Shown in pieces: positions 26,989-33,719 of a stretch of 37,128 nt of DNA. The stretch spans positions 1 to 37,128 of the forward strand of contig CAMOCC010000020.1 of NCBI GenBank assembly GCA_946610035.1. The letters run 5' to 3'. Within the stretch, counting starts at the first letter, position 1, and every line of letters starts with the position of its first letter. The translations under genes were made by a program, and so were the position numbers. The notes beneath the pieces were generated by a model. That model was given only the letters and a program-made list of their open reading frames with translations, was not told the origin of the DNA and did not search any database. The DNA comes from an uncultured Verrucomicrobiota bacterium (GTDB taxonomy: Bacteria; Verrucomicrobiota; Kiritimatiellia; RFP12; UBA1067).

Positions 26989-29457
26989 TCAAGGTTGCTC
27001 CACGAGGGCGTTGCGCTCGATCGTCCAGCCGGGGCGCTTCGCAAGTCCGCAGTCCTCGCCGACAAACATCTTCGACGCCTCCGCGTCGCCCTTCAGCCGC
27101 CAGTCGAGCCAGGTCCGCGCCACCACGGAGAACTCCCCGCCGTGGGGCTGTCCGTACGTTCCGCCGTGTCCGACCGGCAGGTTCGCCGCTATCGCCGGCA
27201 CGTGGTTTATGCGGTGGAAATCGTCCATGCCGTTGCCGTAGGCGATGTCGGACTCACCTCCGAGGATGTAGATGACCGGCGAGTGCAGCTCCTTGAGCTT
27301 CTCCTTCCTCGGCATCGGCATGTTCGGCATCGCCTTCGACGGATCGCTGAAAAGCCCGCTGTTGCAGATCATAACCGCCGTTATGCGCGGATCGGCGCAG
27401 TTGTGGAGCGCCTGGAGCCCGCCGCACGACATGCCCGCGATGCAGATGTTCCTGACGTCGATCCTCCCGCAGTATTCGTCTCCCGCCTTGCCGTCGTTGG
27501 CGGCGAAAGCCCAGTCGATGGACTCGATCTGCTGCTGCGGACGCGACATCGGCCCGCGGTACGGCTCGTCCGTCTCGGGGAAAATCCCAGTCGCAAGGAC
27601 GAGGTATCCGTACGAGGCGATCTCGTTCAGGAACTTCGCGTGCTCTATCGGGGAGTTCGCGCACGCCCCGTTGCCCCACACGAGAACAGGGAGCGGCTTC
27701 GCTGGGCCGAACGGCGACATGTCCGCCGGACGGAACACCGTGTGCTCGGCGAATCCCGGCACCTCCGTCATGACTGCCTTGTACGGACCCGTCCCGCCGT
27801 CTTCGAGAACGCGCGAACGTGGCGCCGCGGCAGATTCGCCGCGGAGCTTCGCGCAGAGTTCGCGTATCGCCGCCTGCGCGCATTCCTCGTCGAACGCGCT
27901 GATCCTGAAGCCTTCGCCGTCCGCGTCGATGCGGTAGCGCCCCTTGCCGACGTTCGGATCAAGGTCTATCTTGACGTGCCTGCCCTCGATGGTGCGGTCC
28001 TTGGAGAACGAGCGCTTCTCGAAGTCCTTGAACCACGCGTTGCGCTTCAGTCCGCAGCGCATCACGGAGAAGTCCTTGAGCAGAGGCTTCATTTCGCAGT
28101 GGACGATCCTCAGGCGCACCTTCGTCGCCTTCACGGTGTCCTCGCGGCGAAGGAGACGGCGTATGCCGACGGCCTGGCCCTTCGCAAACGGCTTCCACTC
28201 CCCGTCGAAGTAGTCCACCGCGAAGTCGTCGATGCGCTGTCCGTAGCGGCAGTCCTCCATGAGACGGACCACGTTGAACTCGACCTCGTTCCTGAACGTC
28301 AGCTCCAGGCCGTCGTCGGTGCGTTTAATTTCGGCTTCCTTGGCAAAGTCGTTCGACAGCATCTTCTCGAGCTCGTCGCCGAAGGTCTTCAGCTTCTTCA
28401 CGTCGTCGGGATGGATGCGGCCCTTCCTGTCGGGCTGGAGCCCGATGTTCATCATCCCCCCGTTGCCGGTCGACGAGAAGTAGATGTCCATCAGATGCTC
28501 CGGATCCTTGGCGCGTCCGTCCTCGCCCGGGTGGTAGAACCAGCCCGGACGCAGCGAGACGTCGAACTCGGCGGGCATCCATGTCTTGCCGTTGCGCGTT
28601 CCGAGGAAGGCGTCGCGCACATTTTGGCAGTCGCCCGGCATCGCCACCTTGCCGGGCTGGAAGCTCTTCGGATCGTACGCCGCCCAGCATTCGGGTCCGC
28701 CGAAGCCCATCTCGTTTCCGCCCCAGCGGACATCGGGTCCGACATCGCTCTCGATGCAGGCCGTCGGGTGTATCTCATGCACCATCTTCCATGTCGTCGG
28801 CCAGTCGTAGTATGTCGTGCGGTCGATCCAGCGGTGTTCCTTCGCGCCGCCGTACCACCCGTCGCCTCCGTTCGCGCCGTCGAACCACATCTCGAACATC
28901 TCGCCGTATCCGGTGAGCAGCTCCTTCACCTGCTCGCGGAACATCTTGATATACTCCGGCTTTCCGTAGAGCGCGGTGTTGCGGTCCCACGGCGAGCAGT
29001 ACACTGCGGTTCTCAGTCCCTGGCGCCTCGCAGCGTCAATAGCGTCGCGCACCATGTCGCCCTTGCCGCCCTTGTAAGGCGACTTCGTGATGTTGTACTC
29101 GGTCGTCTTCGTGGGCCACAGGCAGAATCCGTCGTGGTGCTTCGCGACGAAGATGATGCCGTCTATTCCGGCGTCCTTAGCCTGGCGCATCATGAGGTCG
29201 AAGTCGACGTCGCCCGGATCGAACTTCGCGGGATCCTCCCCGCCGAAGCCCCACTCCTGGTCAGTGAACGTGTTGATGCCGAAGTGGATGATGGATATTA
29301 TGTCCATCTCGTCCCGCGAGAGCTGGCTCGCGCTCGGCACGGCGCCCCACGGACGCTCGTCCGGGGCCGGCGGCATCAGCGAGGAGACGGGGGCGGCCGC
29401 ACTCGTCGCCGCGACCGCGGCAAACAACATTGAACCTATCATTCCTGTGTGTTTCAT
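26989..29457 (-). CDS. GH29 alpha-L-fucosidase fused to an alpha/beta-hydrolase esterase
   Basis: An 822-aa exported protein with signal MKHTGMIGSMLFAAVAATSA. The GH29 catalytic domain (about 30-360) contains IHFGINTFTDQEWG, FVAKHHDGFCLWP and the nucleophile Asp193 in MWFDGANG. A discoidin-like beta domain follows (about 385-480), then a short GH20b-like patch (GRYRIDADGEGFRIS). The C-terminal domain (about 560-800) is an alpha/beta hydrolase with VWGNGAC, the elbow GMSCGG (Ser677), GGESDIAYGNG and a GHGG histidine, resembling acetyl-ester or dienelactone hydrolases. One polypeptide could remove fucose and an ester group from the same side chain (inference). An ideal AAGGAGGT lies 6 nt before the ATG. 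It begins 4 nt after the GH5 gene stops, so the two are cotranscribed. Confidence 0.87.
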   Translation of the reverse strand: MKHTGMIGSMLFAAVAATSAAAPVSSLMPPAPDERPWGAVPSASQLSRDEMDIISIIHFGINTFTDQEWGFGGEDPAKFDPGDVDFDLMMRQAKDAGIDGIIFVAKHHDGFCLWPTKTTEYNITKSPYKGGKGDMVRDAIDAARRQGLRTAVYCSPWDRNTALYGKPEYIKMFREQVKELLTGYGEMFEMWFDGANGGDGWYGGAKEHRWIDRTTYYDWPTTWKMVHEIHPTACIESDVGPDVRWGGNEMGFGGPECWAAYDPKSFQPGKVAMPGDCQNVRDAFLGTRNGKTWMPAEFDVSLRPGWFYHPGEDGRAKDPEHLMDIYFSSTGNGGMMNIGLQPDRKGRIHPDDVKKLKTFGDELEKMLSNDFAKEAEIKRTDDGLELTFRNEVEFNVVRLMEDCRYGQRIDDFAVDYFDGEWKPFAKGQAVGIRRLLRREDTVKATKVRLRIVHCEMKPLLKDFSVMRCGLKRNAWFKDFEKRSFSKDRTIEGRHVKIDLDPNVGKGRYRIDADGEGFRISAFDEECAQAAIRELCAKLRGESAAAPRSRVLEDGGTGPYKAVMTEVPGFAEHTVFRPADMSPFGPAKPLPVLVWGNGACANSPIEHAKFLNEIASYGYLVLATGIFPETDEPYRGPMSRPQQQIESIDWAFAANDGKAGDEYCGRIDVRNICIAGMSCGGLQALHNCADPRITAVMICNSGLFSDPSKAMPNMPMPRKEKLKELHSPVIYILGGESDIAYGNGMDDFHRINHVPAIAANLPVGHGGTYGQPHGGEFSVVARTWLDWRLKGDAEASKMFVGEDCGLAKRPGWTIERNALVEQP

Positions 29458-29461
29458 CGTA

Positions 29462-31210
29462 TTACCTCCTTGGACGGACGGCGCGGGTCGTGCAGGCCCA
29501 GACTACGGGATCGCGCGACTGCCTTGCGGACGAACCGCCGAGGTAGACGCCGCGCGCCTTGTTCATGAAGGTGAAGCCGCCGTTCACCTCCGTAATCTCC
29601 CAAAGACCGTCGAAATCCGCATCCTGTCCGAAGGGGAACTTCCCGTTCGCGCGGCACGCCCCCTCGATGAGGCTGCGTCCGTCGGGATGCGCGTTGAGCG
29701 AGTCCCCGTTCCCGCCGTCGAGTCCGCTCATGCGCAGGAGCCCCTTGTCGTCGTAGCAGCGGAGCTGGTAGTACGTCTTCCCGTCGACCTCGTGCGGCAC
29801 GGCCTTGAAGAGCGAGGCGAATTCGCCGCCGCGCCCCACGGGACGCCGCTCGCCGTAGGCGAAGTCCCATGAACCGTTCCGCTCCGAGCTGATGTGCAGC
29901 TCCTCGCCGCCGTTCGCGAGGCGGAAGAGCCGCGTCGTAAGGTGCCGCACGTACTTGAGGGGAATCTCGTCCCCCTTGAGCTCCTTCGGCATGCCGCGGT
30001 CGCGCACCTCGGGCTTCGCCGGCTTGAGCCGTCCCCATTTCGCGTAGAGGTCGAAGAATGCCTTCGGGCTGCACTCGGGGTTCCCGTCGAACGGTACGAC
30101 GATCTTCCCGCCCTTGACCCAGTCGTCGATCTTGAAGAGGAGTCCTATGTCACCGCAGATGGTCGAGACGTTGCCGAGCCGCTCGATGGTCCGCAGGTAA
30201 GCCCCGCCCCACTTCGAGGTCGAGGCCGTCCCCCACGTGCCCCAGTTCGCCGGCACGTACTTGCCGAATTCGTTTAGCTTGCCAGCGCCGGGCTTCTCCG
30301 GGCTCCAGTCGCACTCCGTCACGACACATGGATAGTCCATGACGACGGGGACGCTGCGGATGAAGTGCGAGATGAACCGCTCGGGGTCGGCGTTGTCGTC
30401 GTTCTGCGCATACCAGCCCGGATAGACGTGGACGGCGTAGCCGAAGTTCTTGAGCGGGTCCTTTATCGGATGCTCGACGAAGTCGCGGAAGTACGACTGG
30501 TATCCGCCGCCGGGCACGAGCACCACGCCGCGGAACCCCTTCCGCCGCACCATGTCGAGCATCTTCTGGCAGTACTCCGGAAGCGCGGCGGACGACCTCT
30601 CGCCGTCCTTCGTGAGCACGCTCGTAGGCTCGTTCTGCAGCTCCAGCAGCACCTGGCCCGACATCGCCTGGATGCGCTTGTTCGCCGCGATGACGGACCA
30701 TTCCTCGATGATGTGCCGGTGGTAGTCGCCGTCGACGCGCACCTCGCCCGGGGAGCAGTAGCACGGACGGATGACGACGTAGAGACCGCGTTTCACGGCG
30801 TTCTCCGTCGCGGGGACGAGCACCTTCTCGACGTAGCGGTCGAACTTCGGACGGTCGAACGCGGTGAAGTACGGCGCGTCCTTCGACGGCTTGTTCTTGT
30901 CGTCCGAGCACCAGTGTCCGTCGTCCGTCAGGCGGATCATGTTCGCGTAGACGCCCTGTCTGCGTTCCGCCAGTCCCGCGCAGAGGTCGTCGAAGTACTT
31001 CAGGCAGCGCTCGATCGCCGCATCGTCCGTCCCCCAGCCCCAGCGTCCCCCGCAGAAGTACGGGTGAAACGGATGCATCGCGCCGGCGAGGCGGACCGTG
31101 TTCCCCTTCTTGTCCACGAGGTGCCGCCCCGACACGCGAATCGCCGGCGCGACGTCCGCCGAGGCGGCGCCCGCCATGGCGAGGGCAAGGAGGAGGACGG
31201 CGCGCTTCAT
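29462..31210 (-). CDS. Secreted GH5-like glycoside hydrolase with C-terminal beta-trefoil-like domain
   Basis: A 582-aa exported enzyme with signal MKRAVLLLALAMAGAASA. The TIM-barrel part (about 20-400) has the clan-A signature pair: acid/base Glu194 in LELQNEPTS and nucleophile Glu299 in VVTECDW, plus HVYPGW and VIRPCY strand ends typical of GH5. The last 180 residues form repeated beta units (YYQLRCYDDKGLLRMSGLDGG, WEITEVNGGFTFMNKARGVYLGG) similar to ricin- or fascin-like trefoils and may bind carbohydrate. GH5 activities range over glucan, mannan and xyloglucan; the subfamily cannot be assigned by eye. The start overlaps the stop of the upstream esterase gene by 4 nt (ATGA), with AAGGGGG 6-7 nt before it, so translation is coupled. 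Confidence 0.8.
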   Translation of the reverse strand: MKRAVLLLALAMAGAASADVAPAIRVSGRHLVDKKGNTVRLAGAMHPFHPYFCGGRWGWGTDDAAIERCLKYFDDLCAGLAERRQGVYANMIRLTDDGHWCSDDKNKPSKDAPYFTAFDRPKFDRYVEKVLVPATENAVKRGLYVVIRPCYCSPGEVRVDGDYHRHIIEEWSVIAANKRIQAMSGQVLLELQNEPTSVLTKDGERSSAALPEYCQKMLDMVRRKGFRGVVLVPGGGYQSYFRDFVEHPIKDPLKNFGYAVHVYPGWYAQNDDNADPERFISHFIRSVPVVMDYPCVVTECDWSPEKPGAGKLNEFGKYVPANWGTWGTASTSKWGGAYLRTIERLGNVSTICGDIGLLFKIDDWVKGGKIVVPFDGNPECSPKAFFDLYAKWGRLKPAKPEVRDRGMPKELKGDEIPLKYVRHLTTRLFRLANGGEELHISSERNGSWDFAYGERRPVGRGGEFASLFKAVPHEVDGKTYYQLRCYDDKGLLRMSGLDGGNGDSLNAHPDGRSLIEGACRANGKFPFGQDADFDGLWEITEVNGGFTFMNKARGVYLGGSSARQSRDPVVWACTTRAVRPRR

Positions 31211-32601
31211 CTGGCGCCCCCCTTACGCGGAGACGGAGCGCTCCGGCGGATCGTCTGCTCCTGCAGCCTGCCCGGCGGATCGTCGTAGTGGTCGCCGCCC
31301 TGCACGAAGCGGATCTCCTTGCTGCCCTTCATCGCGTTGTAGAGGACGGCGTGGGTGCACGGCGGGGCGATGTAGTCCCCGAGCGCGGAGCGGAAGACGA
31401 CCTTGTCGACGGACGCCGGAATGTGCGGCGCCATGTTGACGGGGTCGAAGTAGGCGAGTCCAGGACGCGACGCCGGACGCCATCCGCCCATCCGCCCTGC
31501 ATCCGTACCGCCGAGGTCGCAGCACCACGGCACGTGGATGCGCATCTCGGTGACGCCCTTGGTCAGCGCAGCGGCCCAGACGGCCTGGAGTCCGCCCTGG
31601 CTGCCGCCAGTCGTCTGGAGTGTGCGGCCGTCCCACTCCGGACGGGTGCGGACGAATTCGCGGAGGAAGGTCGTCGCCGACACGGCGCGCATGGCCATTC
31701 CGAAGAAGTACGCACGCTCGAACACGGCGTTGTCCTCGTCGTTGAATCCGTATCCGTCGCCGCGCCTCTTGATCACGTCCCTCTCGAACGCCGCGAACTC
31801 CGCGTCCGTCATCGCCAGCGGGAAGAATCCGTGCGCGTTCACATGCAGCTCGATCGACTCCTGGTCGCACCACGGCGGGCGGCCCGGGCGGTAGATTCCG
31901 TAGCCGTCGAAGGAGACCTTCGCCTTGAGCGACTTGGGGCTCGCGTTCTTCGGAATCGTCATGTACCCCGTCGCATGGCATGGCGTCCAGTCCGGGCCGA
32001 AGCTCGGCACCGCCACCTCGAAGACGAGGAATCCGCCATCGCCCGTCACGTCCTTCGCGAACGACGCGGCGTTCGCCGCCGTCACCGGCTTCTCGCGCCG
32101 CAGCCGCGACAGCGCCGACTTCCACTTCGCGGCGAAGTCCTTCGGCGCGGGAGTGCCGGGGACGATCTTCGCGATGTCCGCCCCCGCGCCGCCGGTGAAG
32201 CGGACCTCCTCGCCGCCCGTGCAGCTTCGCGGCCCCTTCTTCCCGCGGCGCACCGGCTTTCCGTCGCCGTCGGCGATCCACGCCTCGAGATGGACGAAGC
32301 CTGGCTTGCCGATCTTCGTCTCGACGGTCATCCCGGAATGCGCGAGCGGCAGCGAGCCCTCGTCCTTCACGCCGTCGTCGCCGCGCCGCCTCCACCGGAG
32401 GCGATATGGCGAGAGGTCGGCGTCGTCGGGGACGCCCGTCAGCGAAAACCCGAAGCGGACGGGCTGTCCGACCCTGTAGGAGCACGGCGGTGCGTCCGTT
32501 TCGCCGGCGACGACGGCATCGTCCCACATCCCGCCATGCGCAACGGCGGAAAGGCCACAAACGGCAAGCGCAAGAATCGCGGAATACATTAATCGTTTCA
32601 T
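31207..32601 (-). CDS. Secreted CE7-type acetyl(xylan) esterase
   Basis: The first gene of the CAZyme operon, 464 aa from the ATG at 32601. The frame opens at a TTG (32610), but that codon overlaps the predicted -10, so the ATG, which begins a typical signal peptide (MKRLMYSAILALAVCGLSA), is preferred. Residues about 25-140 form a beta-rich N-terminal domain. The hydrolase domain resembles acetyl xylan esterase/cephalosporin-C deacetylase: FDGYGIYRPG, the elbow GGSQGG (Ser334), VPWCCDLGG, SALGDYIAPP (Asp) and GGDHYDDPP (His). It would remove acetyl groups so that the downstream GH5, GH29 and GH51 enzymes can act. With a predicted start near 32602 the mRNA is almost leaderless. Confidence 0.85.
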   Translation of the reverse strand: MKRLMYSAILALAVCGLSAVAHGGMWDDAVVAGETDAPPCSYRVGQPVRFGFSLTGVPDDADLSPYRLRWRRRGDDGVKDEGSLPLAHSGMTVETKIGKPGFVHLEAWIADGDGKPVRRGKKGPRSCTGGEEVRFTGGAGADIAKIVPGTPAPKDFAAKWKSALSRLRREKPVTAANAASFAKDVTGDGGFLVFEVAVPSFGPDWTPCHATGYMTIPKNASPKSLKAKVSFDGYGIYRPGRPPWCDQESIELHVNAHGFFPLAMTDAEFAAFERDVIKRRGDGYGFNDEDNAVFERAYFFGMAMRAVSATTFLREFVRTRPEWDGRTLQTTGGSQGGLQAVWAAALTKGVTEMRIHVPWCCDLGGTDAGRMGGWRPASRPGLAYFDPVNMAPHIPASVDKVVFRSALGDYIAPPCTHAVLYNAMKGSKEIRFVQGGDHYDDPPGRLQEQTIRRSAPSPRKGGAR

Positions 32602-32609
32602 ACGCAACA

Positions 32610-32645
32610 ATTATATCAGAATTGGCAGAGCCGTCCTATTACCCG
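32610..32645 (-). promoter_or_regulatory. Promoter A: CGGGTAAT-N22-TATAAT before the CAZyme operon
   Basis: The minus strand has TATAAT at 32610-32615 and CGGGTAAT at 32638-32645, with exactly 22 bp between, in the context CTCTAACGGGTAAT (compare CTCTTTCGGGTAAT at promoters B and C). The sequence at the -35 spacing (TAGGAC) is not consensus. Predicted start is 1-2 nt before the ATG at 32601. Confidence 0.65.
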
Positions 32646-32767
32646 TTAGAGCTATGCCGGAATCCGCGGCGCATCACCTTTTCGGACACGCAATAGCAAT
32701 ACGGACGGAGGAAATTGCACTTCGACGCGCATGGCAGGACACGATCACCAGGCGCATGTCTTCCCCC

Positions 32768-32796
32768 TTGACTGCATGAACATAATCATGTACAAT
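32768..32796 (+). promoter_or_regulatory. Sigma-70-like promoter of the toxin-antitoxin operon with operator-like inverted repeat
   Basis: TTGACT (32768-32773), a 17-bp spacer and TACAAT (32791-32796) form a near-consensus promoter. The spacer contains CATGA-N6-TCATG (32775-32790), a plausible binding site for the antitoxin. The start is predicted near 32803, followed by AAGGAG (32811-32816), 8 nt before the ATG at 32825. Confidence 0.75.
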
Positions 32797-32824
32797 ATTC
32801 GCCGAAAAGCAAGGAGTGTCAGAC

Positions 32825-33184
32825 ATGCCTAAAGTCAACGAGAAAACAATCGCCCGTTCGCGCACCCGCGTGCACCGCGCATTCCCCACGCCCCGTCTCT
32901 CCGAAGACGTCATATCCTTCTCTGAGTGCCGCAACAACCTCGCCGCATGCCTGAAGCGCGCCGGCGAGACGCACCGACTCATCTTCATAACGCAGAACGG
33001 GCGCCCCACCTCATTCATCGGCAACATCGAGGACTGGGATGCCTTCGTCGAGACGCAGGAACTCATGGAAGACGTTCGCGTTGCCGAAGCCGAACTCGAT
33101 CGCGGCGAAGGAATCCCGCACAGCGAACTTAAACGGCGGATCGAAGCCGAAGGCGAACTGATGCGCAAGGAACTTGGCCTATGA
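32825..33184 (+). CDS. Phd/YefM-family antitoxin
   Basis: 119 aa. The ATG at 32825 is chosen over a GTG at 32816 because AAGGAG overlaps the GTG and is correctly spaced for the ATG. The central part matches the Phd/YefM fold: ISFSECRNNLAACLKRAG (N-terminal DNA-binding core), then RLIFITQNGRPTSFIGNIEDWD, and a charged helical C-terminus (ELDRGEGIPHSELKRRIEAEG) that would wrap the toxin. An unusually long basic N-terminal extension (about 30 residues, KVNEKTIARSRTRVHRAF) precedes the core. It overlaps the toxin gene by 4 nt. It likely autorepresses the operon through the inverted repeat in the promoter spacer. Confidence 0.85.
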   Translation: MPKVNEKTIARSRTRVHRAFPTPRLSEDVISFSECRNNLAACLKRAGETHRLIFITQNGRPTSFIGNIEDWDAFVETQELMEDVRVAEAELDRGEGIPHSELKRRIEAEGELMRKELGL

Positions 33185-33477
33185 TCAGATGGTCTCCGCG
33201 CGCCAAGGCCAGGCTTCTTGGATGCATGCGGTATATCGCCGAGGAAAGCCAGGACTGGCCGACGGTCATCAACTGGCGAGACCGCGTATATGCCGCAGTT
33301 GAACCTCTCAACGAATTCCCCGAATCTGGTTCCATCGTCCGCGAACTCAACCGCGCCGACATCCGGCAGGTCGTCGTCGGCGACTATCGCGTGATCTACC
33401 GCGTAAAGCGCAAGACGCCCGAAGTCCTCTCCGTGCGCCATTGCCGCTTTCAGATCCAGTCCATCCGCTCGCTATAG
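33181..33477 (+). CDS. RelE/ParE-superfamily toxin
   Basis: 98 aa, typical length. Family pattern: IRWSPRAKARLLGCMRYIAEES (N-terminal helices), YAAVEPLNEFPESGSIVREL, the strand IRQVVVGDYRVIYRVK, and the C-terminal VLSVRHCRFQI. The GDYRVIYRV strand and following HCR are characteristic. The residue set is closer to the ParE/plasmid-stabilisation branch than to classical mRNA-cleaving RelE, so the target (gyrase or ribosome-bound mRNA) is uncertain. Translation is coupled to the antitoxin (ATGA overlap). Confidence 0.85.
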   Translation: MIRWSPRAKARLLGCMRYIAEESQDWPTVINWRDRVYAAVEPLNEFPESGSIVRELNRADIRQVVVGDYRVIYRVKRKTPEVLSVRHCRFQIQSIRSL

Positions 33478-33482
33478 CGGCG

Positions 33483-33719
33483 CTACTCCGCCTTGATCGG
33501 CGCGTCGCTCACCCAGACCTTGTAGAAGCCCTGCGCGCCCTCCTGCTTCGGCGCGACAACCGCATCCCCCGCCCGCGCCACGCACAGGGGGTCCGTCGCT
33601 CCGCGACGGACATTATTCCCGCCGAATCCGCCGCATAGTAAAGCCCCGGCACAACCTCGACATTCTGCGTCTCGCTATCGCCCTTTTCCCATGTCAAGGC
33701 GGTCATGACACGACTGCCG
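33483..33719 (-). pseudogene. Relic C-terminus of a surface-type protein, interrupted by a REP-like element
   Basis: Directly downstream of the LRR gene the minus strand encodes SGSRVMTALTWEKGDSETQN, VEVVPGLYYAADSAGI, then the 28-nt REP-like element (33584-33611), then, after a frame change, GDAVVAPKQEGAQGFYKVWVSDAPIKAE and a stop at 33483. The VPGLYY...GAQGFYKVWVS layout resembles the last domain of large secreted proteins from related bacteria. No start or 5' part is present. The break coincides with the element, so insertion plausibly split it. The frame break and repeat are seen directly; the family resemblance is from memory. Confidence 0.6.
33584..33611 (-). repeat. REP-like palindrome inserted in the relic
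   Basis: A perfect palindrome at 33591-33611 with arms GTCCGTCGC and GCGACGGAC around TCC, plus the ACAGGGG flank. On the minus strand all 28 nt equal those at 16210-16237. Confidence 0.8.

Noticed and set aside
26970-27065. Upstream start for the GH51 gene at 27065
   Set aside because: It would overlap the fucosidase gene by 77 nt and bury the signal peptide behind 32 unrelated residues.
26890-29433. Plus-strand open frames of 847 aa here and 644 aa at 25341-27275
   Set aside because: Both lie opposite clear GH29 and GH51 enzymes and show no family motifs.
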